A stretch of 64,000 nucleotides of DNA, from NCBI GenBank assembly GCA_963665085.2, contig CAXXXS010000002.1:186001-250000 (forward strand). The letters run 5' to 3'. Positions 26,831 through 36,530 of the stretch are shown here, piece after piece. Origin of the DNA: G963665085 sp963665085 (GTDB taxonomy: Bacteria > Bacteroidota > Bacteroidia > Bacteroidales > JAAAOM01). The translations under genes and the position numbers were made by a program. The notes beneath the pieces are model-generated. The model was not told the DNA's origin. It made no database searches and worked only from the letters and a program-made list of their open reading frames with translations. The number at the start of each line of letters is the position of its first letter. Within the stretch, counting starts at the first letter, position 1.

Positions 26831-27591
26831 AGGCCTTCGATTTTTCATAAACTATTTTTGAATAAGGGTAGTATGGAATTTTGTTATTGCCTGTAAATTT
26901 TTGTTGTAAAATATGTTTGACAAAGCGTGGATTTCCTATCAGGTATCTATAGGCCATTCGTTTAGGCTCTTTTAAGAGGCGGTAAAACCACTCTAATCCC
27001 AAATCAATCATCCATTGCGGAGCCCGCTTAACGGTTCTAGCGTAAAAATCAAACACGGCTCCAATACAACAAATGGGACCTGTTTTTAGATTACGAAAAT
27101 GTTCATAAGCCCATTTCTCCTGTTTAGGGGCTGTCATTCCAACAAATAATACATCTGGTTCTACGTTGTTTACAGCATAAAGCATGGCCCTGTTGTCATC
27201 TGTATTAAATTCTGGTTTATAAGGAGGGGAGTAGGAATGAACTTCTATTTTGGGATATTCTATTGCAGCTCTCGCCTTAATTTTTTGTAATGTATCAACC
27301 GAGCTACCAAGGAAAAAAACCTTTCCCCCTCCGTTATTTTGGAGTTGGTTCATGTAAAAATAAAAAAGATCTGCCCCGGCTATTTTTTTTTATTTTTTTT
27401 CGTTCTAATATTTTTTTTGCCCATACAACTGCAACTCCATCTGGTATTAGCACATCGCAAAATTTTAAAGCAGCTTCAAATTTTTTATCCTTTAAGGTTA
27501 AATTATACGAATAGGCATTTATGGTGTTAATTAACATTTTGCCTTCGCCTATGCCTTCTAAATTTTGTTCAAGAATGTTAAAATTTTTCAT
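26745..27591 (-). pseudogene. WecG/TagA/CpsF-family glycosyltransferase, frameshifted
   Basis: Two overlapping frames make up one protein. 27591 to about 27380 encodes the N-terminus (MLINTINAYSYNLTLKD, FCDVLIPDGVAVVWAKKILE). From about 27390 to 26745 comes IAGADLFYFYMNQLQNNGGG, KVFFLGSS, and LFVGMTAPKQEKWAYEHF, the WecG/TagA signature. The shift lies in the A-rich tract at 27382-27400 (two runs of about eight A joined by T, coding strand); removing one A restores a continuous protein. It could be a true mutation, slippage-based phase variation, or a sequencing error. The C-terminal 25 or so residues (QENIKSETERRKPKTGDG onward) are encoded by the intergenic repeat. Such enzymes add N-acetylmannosamine-type sugars to lipid-linked carriers. 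Confidence 0.85.
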
Positions 27592-27857
27592 ACTGGGTTA
27601 ATTGGGTATACAAAATTTGATTGTAGGTATTTAGTCTCGATAGATTTATTTAGTGCTTAGGAATGGAATTCGATTTCAGATTTTCGATTTTTGATTTAAG
27701 ATTTAATTTGGTTGCTGGTTGGCACTTACAGATTTTGAATTTATTTCGTGTTTGATTTACTTTTGACTTATTCACTTATCACTTCTTTTACCTTTAACCT
27801 CCGATTTCGGTTAATTTTCACATTAAAATGGTATTGTTATGTAATTGATTTTGTTAT
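27592..27857. other. Intergenic region with a partial dispersed repeat
   Basis: About 266 bases hold no gene. 27667-27805 carries a degraded copy of the repeat seen in tandem at 26360-26830 (TCAGATTTTCGATTTTTGAT, then TTATTCACTTATCACTTCTT). Confidence 0.55.
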
Positions 27858-28159
27858 TTATAGATTATAATATATTGTATCCAATTGTTCAGAAATTACA
27901 GAGATACTAAATTTTTGTTTACTAAGAAAAATAGATTCTTTGGATAATGTTTCTTGTAACTTTGTGTCTTTATTTAGTTCTTCCAGACATTCAGCCAATT
28001 GTTCTATATTGCCAGGCTCAAAAAGTAAAGTGTTTTTTTTATGTACAGCTATGTCGGGAATACCTCCCACCGGAGTAACAATACTTGGAATACTATAAGC
28101 CCTGGAATCTAATATTGCCACAGGTAATCTTTCAACATAACTGAGAAATAAAACTATTC
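27858..28159 (-). pseudogene. C-terminal fragment of a GT4-family glycosyltransferase
   Basis: The open frame after a stop at about 28160 encodes VLFLSYVERLPVAILDSRAY, then PSIVTPVGGIPDIAVHKKNT and LLFEPGNIEQLAECLEEL. This is exactly the acceptor end of a GT4 enzyme, including the E-x7-E-like nucleotide-sugar loop region. The whole N-terminal Rossmann domain and about 250 residues are missing. The fragment begins within the last codons of the upstream glycosyltransferase gene, suggesting deletion or recombination that fused an unrelated gene onto it. A GTG at 28121 could start an 87-residue product, but it would be inactive. Confidence 0.8.
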
Positions 28160-28987
28160 AAAAAAACGTTCTCGTATATGTTGAATAAATAGAGATAAAT
28201 TTACAGTTCTGTATTTAATTAACAAATCGGGATTTATGTAAATATTGTTATATCCCTTTTCAATCATATTTCTATGAAGGCCATAATGTTCGCATCTAAC
28301 CTCTACTCTTGAATCATTGTTTGGAATGACTTCGTAATATAATCCTTTTATTGCCTCCCACTTATATATAGCTAATCCACCAAATGCTGAATGAACAGGT
28401 ATTAAGGGCATTCCTGGTTTAAGAAATGAGAATTTTCTTCTATTTAGTCTTATTTCACTTTCTTTTTGAGGTTTGTTAAGCGTACCAAATTCACAAAGTG
28501 CATAAGAATCATGGTATTGTTTAGAAAATCTACTTGAAATAGAAAATCCGTTAGCAGTTATGCAGTCCCAGCTATTATTAATTTTAAAACAATCCAAAAT
28601 ATTTTTAATATTAAATTTTTTTATGTCCAGGTCAATCACAAGAACATAATCTCGTTGGAAATTATTTGAATTAATAATTTTCATGTATCGATTTCGATAC
28701 AATGCCATTTTTGAGATTCTTGATTTCGTGAAATATTTATTAACTCCATTATTGTTTTGTGTAATAGTTTTAGTGTTAAAATCTTCATTTAACACTTTGA
28801 TATTGAATGAACTATTTTTCCATTTTTTAAGAATATTTCTCGTGTTGTCTTTACTGTCATTTTCGAATATAATTACTTCTGAGTCTTTAAAATTTTTGCG
28901 AAGTGCTTCTATTCTTTTAATATTGTTGTGTAAATTTTTTTCACCATCTCTAATAATAGAACATATTGATATAGAATACTTATACAT
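28154..28987 (-). CDS. Glycosyltransferase, GT-A fold (CAP59/mannosyltransferase-like)
   Basis: The 277-residue protein starts MYKYSISICSIIRDGEKNLH, has VIIFENDSKDNTRNILKKW, and the metal-binding acidic motif VLVIDLDIKKFNI. Later VHSAFGGLAIYKWEAIKGL and CEHYGLHRNMIEKGYNNIYI fit the CAP59/GT69-like group more than plain GT2. It is complete and lies in the polysaccharide locus between a GT4 gene and the GT4 fragment. Its stop overlaps the fragment's frame. The sugar donor is unknown. Confidence 0.8.
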   Translation of the reverse strand: MYKYSISICSIIRDGEKNLHNNIKRIEALRKNFKDSEVIIFENDSKDNTRNILKKWKNSSFNIKVLNEDFNTKTITQNNNGVNKYFTKSRISKMALYRNRYMKIINSNNFQRDYVLVIDLDIKKFNIKNILDCFKINNSWDCITANGFSISSRFSKQYHDSYALCEFGTLNKPQKESEIRLNRRKFSFLKPGMPLIPVHSAFGGLAIYKWEAIKGLYYEVIPNNDSRVEVRCEHYGLHRNMIEKGYNNIYINPDLLIKYRTVNLSLFIQHIRERFFE

Positions 28988-29150
28988 TTATTCTTATTGT
29001 TTTACATAATTATTTTTAATATTAATATCTGAATGTGTTACAGATTATTGTACTATAATCTTAAGGCAAATAGAATTATAAATTTCGTTCTGACAGAGTA
29101 ATTAATCAAGGTTCTTTTTTGAATGGATGTGTCAAGGGGAAATGTTTTTT

Positions 29151-30350
29151 TTAGTTATTAATCATAGGCCAAGCTTTTTCAAAATCATTTTTTAGTAAGC
29201 TCATTTTCCAAGGAGAGGAAATTTGGATAGATATTTTATTTGGATTATCTAGTTGTAAAACTTTTTCGAACAATTTAGCAAGTTCGTTTCTCTGTCTTTT
29301 TTTTAAGATATAACCGTTTTTGGCATCTTTGACCATGTCAAAAGATCCACTTACCGGAGTTGTTATAATTGGCTTTCCACAAGCTAAAGATTCTACCATA
29401 GCAACAGACCACCCTTCATCCCAAGGTTCTTTCCACCTCTTGCAGTATGAACCGAAAACAATAGCGTCAGCACTACATATATAATTTACTAACTGCTCTT
29501 TAGGCTTGTGACCTAAAAGAATTACTTTTTCTCCTAAGCTGTGTTTATCTATATATTTTTGCAATGTATCTCTTTCTTCGCCATCCCCTAAATACAGAAG
29601 TTTTGCGTTTTGCGTTTTTAATGAATATTCTTTAAATCCTTCTAATATAAACAGACAACCTTTATTTTTTGATAATCTTCCAATTTGAAGAAATATTTTG
29701 TCTTCTTTTTTTAATTCAAGTTTGTTCCTGCTTTCTTTTATATTGAGAGGTCGGTATAAATGGTCGTCGTATCTAGTAGGGTATTTTATTATATTTTTAT
29801 GATTTAGAATACCATCTGAACGTTCTTTTAAGTTTTGAATTTGATGATCATCGGCAGAAGCGATTATACAATCTGCTTTTTTCAATCGTTTGAAAAAAGG
29901 TTTTTCAAAAACAAATTTAATGTATTTTCCAAATTTGTATCTTGGACTATTTAAGGGATTGAGAGTGCCGGGAAACCGATAACAGAAACTATCCCATTTC
30001 TGTCCTGACAAAGCATAAACAATTTCAGGTGCTTGTAAAAATATGTTTTTGGTTTTACTTCTAACTATTTTTTTTCTATACCACCAAAACCAAAATAAAG
30101 CAGTAATTCGTTGTGGAACTAGTGTTTTTTTATGAATAATATCGATTTTCTTTACTGCAAAATAATCGTATTCAATATTGTTAATTATTCTTCTAGTCCA
30201 CTCACCAACTTTACAACTATTATCTGTAATGAAACCTACTAATACAATTTCATTTCCGTAAGCTTTCATTAAATTTTTTGCTTGTTGAATCTGTCCACCT
30301 CCCGGATAGGATACATAATCTGTTGGTTCTGCAATAATAAATTTTTTCAT
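29151..30350 (-). CDS. GT4-family glycosyltransferase
   Basis: The 399-residue protein has the N-terminal glycine-rich SYPGGGQIQQAKNLMKAYG, the domain joint FLQIGRLSKNKGCLFILEGF, VILLGHKPKEQLVNYICSAD, and the donor site EGWSVAMVESLACGKPIITT: a complete two-domain GT-B enzyme of family 4. A tryptophan-rich stretch (FWFWWYRKK) may touch the membrane. It probably adds a sugar to the lipid-linked repeat unit on the cytoplasmic face. The exact donor and acceptor cannot be read. Confidence 0.9.
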   Translation of the reverse strand: MKKFIIAEPTDYVSYPGGGQIQQAKNLMKAYGNEIVLVGFITDNSCKVGEWTRRIINNIEYDYFAVKKIDIIHKKTLVPQRITALFWFWWYRKKIVRSKTKNIFLQAPEIVYALSGQKWDSFCYRFPGTLNPLNSPRYKFGKYIKFVFEKPFFKRLKKADCIIASADDHQIQNLKERSDGILNHKNIIKYPTRYDDHLYRPLNIKESRNKLELKKEDKIFLQIGRLSKNKGCLFILEGFKEYSLKTQNAKLLYLGDGEERDTLQKYIDKHSLGEKVILLGHKPKEQLVNYICSADAIVFGSYCKRWKEPWDEGWSVAMVESLACGKPIITTPVSGSFDMVKDAKNGYILKKRQRNELAKLFEKVLQLDNPNKISIQISSPWKMSLLKNDFEKAWPMINN

Positions 30351-30451
30351 TATTTTAATAATAAAATGGTTTTATTCCCCAACCCTTTGGGTAGGGAGGT
30401 AATATATTTGCAAAGCAAACTCTTTTTGATACCTCAGAGCTTGCACCGAGT

Positions 30452-31003
30452 TCATTCATTTATTTTAATGATTTTACCAGGAATGCCACCTACAATAGCA
30501 TTATCAGGAATATCCTTAACGATAACAGAATTTGCACCAATAACGACATTCTTTCCAATTCTCACTTCTCCAAATACTTTTACGCCTAATCCAAGATAAC
30601 AGTTATCACCTATACTAGAAAAAGTATTATCCCCAGTTAAATATTTATTGCCAATAACAACCCCAGGAAGTAATGTACAGTTTTCACCTATTTTACATTT
30701 TTGTTTAACATGTATAAAATCGCCACAATGCATTATTCTTAAACCTGCAGAAATTGTATTAGGATAAATTGTTATTTTTAAATTAAAACCTAATCGTTTT
30801 AATTTAAATAAATGGAAATACAACCAAGGATTAAATTTACTCTTTGTATTTAAATAGAATTCATAAAATCTCAAATGAACCTGGTATTTATATAAAAAGT
30901 AAATCTCATTATGAAGAATTTTATCAATTAAGTTAGGTTTCTTTTTAAAACGTTCAAGATCCTTTTTTAAATAATATTTTAGGTCAGTTTTATTTTTTAT
31001 CAT
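30452..31003 (-). CDS. Serine acetyltransferase-like left-handed beta-helix acyltransferase
   Basis: The 183-residue protein has a helical N-terminus and then hexapeptide repeats (CKIGENCTLLPGVVIGNKYL, IGDNCYLGLGVKVFGEVRIG, KNVVIGANSVIVKDIPDNAI, VGGIPGKII). The His-bearing coil IMHCGDFIHVKQKC resembles serine O-acetyltransferases. In polysaccharide loci such proteins usually O-acetylate a sugar rather than serine. Its neighbours on the same strand are glycosyltransferases. A hairpin-rich 101-base spacer lies between it and the next gene. Confidence 0.88.
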   Translation of the reverse strand: MIKNKTDLKYYLKKDLERFKKKPNLIDKILHNEIYFLYKYQVHLRFYEFYLNTKSKFNPWLYFHLFKLKRLGFNLKITIYPNTISAGLRIMHCGDFIHVKQKCKIGENCTLLPGVVIGNKYLTGDNTFSSIGDNCYLGLGVKVFGEVRIGKNVVIGANSVIVKDIPDNAIVGGIPGKIIKINE

Positions 31004-31485
31004 AATGAATACATGATTGTAATCTTTTAATTCGATAACTGTTATAAGGATTTATAAAATATATCAAGTTTTTCAACGTTAGAAGAATATGTAGAATATT
31101 GTTTGCCTAAGTTAAAAAGTATTCATTCGTATTTTATCATACAATTTATTATCATTAAGTAATTCAATAATTTTTTATGATAAATAATCTACATTACCTT
31201 CTTCAAGAAAAAGATATTCAACTAATTCTATCCAAAAACAATATTTGTGGAAATTGTACTGTTTTGTAGTACTTTTAAATGTATTATAGGAATAGGAATT
31301 GTTTTCTGTTTTAGATTTCTAGAGATAGGATATTTTTAGAAATAATAACTACACTATTAAACCATTTGCACATAGTTATACAACGAACGAATAGGTTATC
31401 CAATAACTTTTAAAAATGTAGTTTTTGAAAAAAACCGCTAATATCAAAAAACACTTTATGAAAAATTCCTTTTTGTATTTATATA
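31004..31485. other. Long intergenic gap in polysaccharide locus
   Basis: 482 bases with no ORF above chance and no recognisable repeat. Strongly AT-rich. A promoter for the downstream minus-strand genes or a decayed gene could be here; I see neither clearly. Confidence 0.4.
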
Positions 31486-32607
31486 TTATTTATTTAACAA
31501 TGAATGATAAACTTCAATATATTCTGAAACCATTTTGTTAAGAGAAAATTTGCTATTACACAATTCTTGGCCTTTAGCAGATAGCTTAAGATATAGCTCT
31601 CTATTTTCAATAATTTCAATAATTTTATCTATTAGAATTTTATTATTATTTGGTGGAATTAAATAGCCATTTACTTTATTTTGTATAATTTCTGGTGTGC
31701 CTCCATCCTTTGTCGCAATTACAGGTATGCCAAAAAATAATGACTCTAATATAGCATTTGAAATTCCTTCTTTATGATATTCAGGATTTGTACATAAAAC
31801 TGTTAAATAACTGATTTTAATCAACTTATCTACGTCGTTTCGGAAACCTAAAAAACGTATGTTTTTTTCTTCATCATTTGTAATGAGACTTTTTAGATAA
31901 TTTTCATTCTTACCAGTTCCGATTACTAAGAATGTTATATCCTTCCTCTCCACTAGTATTTTTTTCGCAGCTTTAATAAATGTTTTTTGATCTTTATTAT
32001 TATCAAGTCTTGCAATCATTGAAATTATATAATCAGAATCGATTAATAATTCTTTTTTATAAGTTTCAAAATCAAAATTATTATTTAACAATCTATCCTT
32101 ATTAAAACCATTATAAATCAATTTAGCTTTTTTAAGCGGTACATTATAAGCGTTTAATCCGGCAAGGGAATTTCCGATAATAAGGTCAAAAAAAGGTTTA
32201 CCTACAATAAAAAAGAACCAACTTTTAGAAGGAAATTTTATTCTATTACAATTGGCAACAAATGCACCAATATATTTCCATTTAAATTTAAATGGAAAGG
32301 ACAACTTTAATATGCTAGTAAAGAACGAACCAAATAATCCCCAAACTTGAACAATGTCAGGATTATATGTTTTTAGTAGTTTATTTATTTTTATAAATGT
32401 TTTAAAGAATCCAAGAGTTAGATTTCTGCGATTTATAATATTCAATTGAACATTGCATGAAAACAACTCATTGTACGCAACTTTTCCATCAATAATAATT
32501 ACTTGAATATCATTAAATCCTTTATTATTTAATCCCTGAATTAACTGAAGGCACCTTCTTTCCTTTCCTCCTCCGCCAAAAGTGTCTAGGACAAATGTTA
32601 TTTTCAT
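31486..32607 (-). CDS. GT4-family glycosyltransferase
   Basis: The 373-residue protein starts MKITFVLDTFGGGGKERRCL, a typical acceptor-domain start of GT4 enzymes. It continues with IIGNSLAGLNAYNVPLKKAK, LIYNGFNKDRL, ISMIARLDNNKDQKTFIKAA, IRFLGFRNDVDKLIKISYLT and the donor-binding EGISNAILESLFFGIPVIAT. It is complete. Its upstream neighbour is an acyltransferase gene 87 bases away. The sugar is not predictable from sequence alone. Confidence 0.91.
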   Translation of the reverse strand: MKITFVLDTFGGGGKERRCLQLIQGLNNKGFNDIQVIIIDGKVAYNELFSCNVQLNIINRRNLTLGFFKTFIKINKLLKTYNPDIVQVWGLFGSFFTSILKLSFPFKFKWKYIGAFVANCNRIKFPSKSWFFFIVGKPFFDLIIGNSLAGLNAYNVPLKKAKLIYNGFNKDRLLNNNFDFETYKKELLIDSDYIISMIARLDNNKDQKTFIKAAKKILVERKDITFLVIGTGKNENYLKSLITNDEEKNIRFLGFRNDVDKLIKISYLTVLCTNPEYHKEGISNAILESLFFGIPVIATKDGGTPEIIQNKVNGYLIPPNNNKILIDKIIEIIENRELYLKLSAKGQELCNSKFSLNKMVSEYIEVYHSLLNK

Positions 32608-32694
32608 CTCACTTATAGAAATTAGATGTTATATTGAAGTTAAATGATTAAGCTGGTTGTAATATTCCAAGGAAAATAATTTCATGTATTATAA

Positions 32695-33228
32695 TTAGTA
32701 TGGAATACTTTTAGTCTTATTTAAGAACATATTTGTTAGAAAAAGTTTTTTTTCCTTTTTTGACATATTTTTTGTGTGTACAACTTCTGATTTTATTTTA
32801 TTATAATATTCCTCTGTTGATTTAATAATTCTAGCTGGAGAACCTGCAACTACTACATTATCAGGAATATCTTTTGTTATAATAGATTTTGCTCCTACAA
32901 TAACATTTTTCCCAATAGTTACTCCGGGCAGAACAAAGCAATCAAAGCCAAAGTATACATTATCACCTACAGTTATGCCTTTTATTCTATCCCACTCCGG
33001 ATGTTTATCCCGAAATACCCAGAGTCCTCCATCATGTGTTTCAAAATGAACTTTTGTTGCAGAAACATGGTTTCCGATTTTTACTAAATAAGGTTCTGTA
33101 CTAAATGAAACACCATTTAAACGGCAGTTATTACCAACACTTGCACCTAATTTCCTTGCCCATTTAACTTCATCTTGTTTCTTAAGAATAAACCAGTAAA
33201 GTTGTTCTATAATAGTTTTAATTTTCAT
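32695..33228 (-). CDS. Hexapeptide-repeat O-acetyltransferase (maltose/galactoside acetyltransferase-like)
   Basis: The 177-residue left-handed beta-helix protein has LGASVGNNCRLNGVSFSTEP, VKIGNHVSATKVHFETHDGG, the ITVGDNVYFGFDCFVLPGVT coil, IGKNVIVGAKSIITKDIPDN and VVAGSPARIIK. The His in FETHDGG matches the catalytic His of galactoside/virginiamycin-type acetyltransferases. Its start overlaps the end of the upstream GT4 gene by 11 bases, so they are likely co-translated and act on the same glycan. Confidence 0.88.
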   Translation of the reverse strand: MKIKTIIEQLYWFILKKQDEVKWARKLGASVGNNCRLNGVSFSTEPYLVKIGNHVSATKVHFETHDGGLWVFRDKHPEWDRIKGITVGDNVYFGFDCFVLPGVTIGKNVIVGAKSIITKDIPDNVVVAGSPARIIKSTEEYYNKIKSEVVHTKNMSKKEKKLFLTNMFLNKTKSIPY

Positions 33229-34375
33229 TATTTATATCCTTTATTAAGTGTAAAATTTTATCTGTAACTACTTTGTAATTGAAATTATTCAAAGCTATAG
33301 CATAAGCTTTATCCACTAATTTGTTATTGTTTGAAATAACGCATTGTTCCATTTGATATGCAAAATCATCAATGTTATATCTATCTGCAATAAAAGCATT
33401 GGTTTTATTAAAATAGTTTGGTATTTCTCCCCAATTATTTGTAATAATAGCACTTTTACTCGATGCATATTCACCTATTTTATGGGGAAACCTTGCTTTA
33501 TGTTGTATCGTTTCTGGTAATGGAATTAGTAACCCTTTAGCTTTCTTATAATAACTTAATAATTTGATGTACGAGATATTTGATTCTAATGATATTAGGC
33601 TGGATTTTGATATTTTATTTATATAATCTTCAACTTTTTTAAGTTTAATTTTATCGCCAGAAATTATTAGTTTCAATTCAACGTTATTATTTACCTTTCT
33701 AAAAGCGTCAATGACAAAAAAAATAGACTCAATATAGCTAACAGAACTACAATATAAAAAGTAATTCTCTACATTAACAATTGGTTTGATACTATTAATA
33801 TAATTTACATCACAAATTATTGGCGCTTTTACATAGTTAAGTGTAGGTTTTCTAGATTTATAAAAATCGATTAAGTAATCGCTTATAAGAATCATTCCAT
33901 CACAAAGTCTACTGCTAAAAAGATTAAAAATATAATGGTTTAAATTAAATTTCTTTTCATCAACACCTAGCAACTCATTTACATCTATTATATATTTATA
34001 TCCTAAAAGTAAAGATATTAAGCGATAATAAAAAGTTTTTAATAATGGGGAGCGAACTCCTAATAAAATATTGTATTCGTTTTTTTTATGATATTTTATA
34101 AAAAGTTTGAATTCTAATACAAAGCCAATAAATTTGTTTATATTCCTTTTTAAAATATTTTTTTCTCTGTAAGGAATTGGGGCCGAAATTTCAAATGGAA
34201 TAATACCATCATATACATCTTTTCTTTTTTGATTCTTATCTTCATTTATACCAAATCTTGAGATTACTTTACAAGATGCTCCTTGTTCGATTAATCCTTT
34301 GGCTATCAAGATCTGTCTTTGAATTGTTGCTAAACCATGTGGGAAACCATTAACTCCGATATAAATTATATTCAT
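33218..34375 (-). CDS. GT4-type glycosyltransferase
   Basis: The 385-residue protein starts MNIIYIGVNGFPHGLATIQR, with CKVISRFGINEDKNQKRK and a central YIIDVNELLGVDEKKF. The C-terminal half, with GLLIPLPETIQHKARFPHKI and GEYASSKSAIITNNWGEIPN, is a divergent version of the GT4 donor domain; the usual E-x7-E motif is weak. A hydrophobic stretch (LKTFYYRLISLLLGYKYIID) may associate with the membrane. It overlaps the acyltransferase genes on both sides, giving a tightly packed trio. Confidence 0.82.
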   Translation of the reverse strand: MNIIYIGVNGFPHGLATIQRQILIAKGLIEQGASCKVISRFGINEDKNQKRKDVYDGIIPFEISAPIPYREKNILKRNINKFIGFVLEFKLFIKYHKKNEYNILLGVRSPLLKTFYYRLISLLLGYKYIIDVNELLGVDEKKFNLNHYIFNLFSSRLCDGMILISDYLIDFYKSRKPTLNYVKAPIICDVNYINSIKPIVNVENYFLYCSSVSYIESIFFVIDAFRKVNNNVELKLIISGDKIKLKKVEDYINKISKSSLISLESNISYIKLLSYYKKAKGLLIPLPETIQHKARFPHKIGEYASSKSAIITNNWGEIPNYFNKTNAFIADRYNIDDFAYQMEQCVISNNNKLVDKAYAIALNNFNYKVVTDKILHLIKDINNEN

Positions 34376-34970
34376 TTTTTAATTTTTCAATATTTTTTAT
34401 TCGAATACTATATGTTTCACCATCTCTTTCGTACCATGGAGGGGCAGTTCGTTTTTTTATGGCTGGAGATCCTGCTACTAGTAGATTTGAATCTAAGAAA
34501 GAGGAGTTTACTAACGAATTTGCTGCAATAGAAATATTATCACCTAAAGTAATATTTTCTCCCATAATTAATCCACCAGATGATAAATACAATCCATTTC
34601 CAATTGTTTTGTTAGACCCACCAATACATGTTGATGTATGTAATACGCAGTAGTTACCTCCTTTTATTCCAGCATTAACTACTATCGTACCATAATGAGG
34701 GATCAACAGCCCATAGCCAAATGAGTTACAGCCAATAGAGAATCCTAATTTTAACCCTAGCTTTTTAAATCTGATACTATGATAAATATATTTAAATGAT
34801 AATTTATATTTATATGTGTTTGAGTAAAATGCTACGATTCTCATTGATCGTAAGTAACGTAAAATATAGTTAGGCATTAAAAAATCATTTAAAATGACTC
34901 TGATTGGCTTACCTGCAATAATACGATCTGCAGCAATATAAAATTCTAATTCTTTTTTAGATGAAATCAT
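34350..34970 (-). CDS. Serine acetyltransferase-like hexapeptide acyltransferase
   Basis: The 206-residue protein has a helical N-terminus (KKELEFYIAADRIIAGKPIR) and a beta-helix with LGFSIGCNSFGYGLLIPHYG, TIVVNAGIKGGNYCVLHTST, CIGGSNKTIGNGLYLSSGGL, IMGENITLGDNISIAANSLV and LVAGSPAIKKR. The HYGTIVV and LHTSTCIGG segments place it with the serine acetyltransferase-like group of capsule loci. Its 3' end overlaps the next gene by 26 bases. It is the third beta-helix acyltransferase in 4.5 kb. Confidence 0.86.
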   Translation of the reverse strand: MISSKKELEFYIAADRIIAGKPIRVILNDFLMPNYILRYLRSMRIVAFYSNTYKYKLSFKYIYHSIRFKKLGLKLGFSIGCNSFGYGLLIPHYGTIVVNAGIKGGNYCVLHTSTCIGGSNKTIGNGLYLSSGGLIMGENITLGDNISIAANSLVNSSFLDSNLLVAGSPAIKKRTAPPWYERDGETYSIRIKNIEKLKNEYNLYRS

Positions 34971-35213
34971 GATTTTTTATGAATAAACATTATATACTTT
35001 TGAATAAGTCTTTCTACAGTTATATAATTATTAAGTAGATGATTTCAAGTTTTTAATTTAGAGAAACGCAGAAATATTAAAGTGAGATATAATCTTTTAT
35101 TTCAACTTTACTGAAATCATTTGTTGACGAAGTTCGTTCCTAAATTATTAATTATTAGTTCTCGTTCTGACCGATTATTACAGAGAGTGAACTAGAACAA
35201 TTTTTCGATTGAG

Positions 35214-36530
35214 TTAAATTGTAACTCCACCAATGGACTTAGATTTATGTTTATCTGAATAAAAAAAATGGAAAAGCCATAATGACATAAAAAAGATAAC
35301 ATTCCACAGCATGTAGCTGGTTGATATAATGATAAACAGAATTAGAAAAAAATGTCTTCCTCTATATTGAAATGATTGAGATAAAAAACAGGATGTTTTG
35401 TGAAGTTGCCAATAAACAAGGAAGCTTATCAGCAAACCAAACTGTCCCAATAACCTTACTACACCTCCTGTTGGAGAAATCTTTGGTGAAATTTCTTTTG
35501 AAACATAAGAATTTTCTCGATCAATGCCATAACCTAAAATCGGATCTGATAAAAAATTCAACCATGAGAAGTATATGGAATTGAACCTTTGGGGTACAAT
35601 TACATCTCCATCTAAATCCTCCCTATATTTACTGCTAGAAATGATGCTTTCAATATCATAATCTGCTACTTTATTTATTTTTTTTTTCATAAACGACAGG
35701 TATGTGAAGCCAAAAAATGCTATTGATACTATTGCAATAAACAGGAGATCCTTAAATTTGTTGTTTGTATTTATTAAATAAAAAAACATTAAGAAAAATA
35801 AAGCAATGTAGCCTGTTGTTGACTGAGTAGTTAATAAGGCTAAAAATAATATTATTAAATTTTTGTTGTTTTTTATTTCAAACTTTTTAAATACTAAATT
35901 GAAATATATAGCCAAAATAAGCATCACTGCATATCTGCCCGGTTCCCATGAGAATCCTGCATTTCTGGAAAGTATAGCATAACCATCATTGGTGCCTTGT
36001 GTATGAGTCTGGAGAGTAAATATTATTATACTTGAAATTTTTTCCTTTGCGTCAGGAAAGCTAACCAGGTTAACTTTTTTCATAAAGCTGCTAAATACAC
36101 CCGGGATAGCTACTTGAAAAATCCATGCAATAATAGCAACAATACTTAATTTGGTAACAATCTGTTCATATAGGTAAAACATCCTTATGCCATAAACCTT
36201 AATTAACATATAACTAAGTGTCAGTATTCCAAGAAATAAAAATATTCCGTCGTAGAGATGTTGAGTTTTAAAGGTCTGCAGAGTGCCCCATGCCATGTAT
36301 ATTATTACAGCTCTGCAGAATTTCTTATTTAACCAGTTTATTTTGTATTTTAAAACAAAAATAATATTTAAAACCCAGGGAAAAACAAAAGCAATCACAG
36401 AAACTCCTCCTGGTTTTATCATATTATTCGTTGCAGGAATAGCCATAGCTGCGTAGATTACCACAACAAAAAAGTATAGGTTTTTAAACCTAAGGAAATG
36501 TAAAGTCCTATTTCTGGTAAAATTTAACAT
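35214..36530 (-). CDS. O-antigen/capsule polymerase, Wzy-like
   Basis: The 438-residue protein has many predicted membrane segments (YFFVVVIYAAMAIPATNN, VIAFVFPWVLNIIFVL, IFLFLGILTLSYMLIK, LLTTQSTTGYIALFFLMFFY, DLLFIAIVSIAFFGFTYLSF). A large loop contains RNAGFSWEPGRYAVMLILAI, the arginine-rich periplasmic type of loop typical of Wzy polymerases and O-antigen ligases. In a Wzx/Wzy pathway it would join repeat units on the periplasmic side. Naming rests on topology and position next to Wzx, not on strong motifs. Confidence 0.8.
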   Translation of the reverse strand: MLNFTRNRTLHFLRFKNLYFFVVVIYAAMAIPATNNMIKPGGVSVIAFVFPWVLNIIFVLKYKINWLNKKFCRAVIIYMAWGTLQTFKTQHLYDGIFLFLGILTLSYMLIKVYGIRMFYLYEQIVTKLSIVAIIAWIFQVAIPGVFSSFMKKVNLVSFPDAKEKISSIIIFTLQTHTQGTNDGYAILSRNAGFSWEPGRYAVMLILAIYFNLVFKKFEIKNNKNLIILFLALLTTQSTTGYIALFFLMFFYLINTNNKFKDLLFIAIVSIAFFGFTYLSFMKKKINKVADYDIESIISSSKYREDLDGDVIVPQRFNSIYFSWLNFLSDPILGYGIDRENSYVSKEISPKISPTGGVVRLLGQFGLLISFLVYWQLHKTSCFLSQSFQYRGRHFFLILFIIISTSYMLWNVIFFMSLWLFHFFYSDKHKSKSIGGVTI

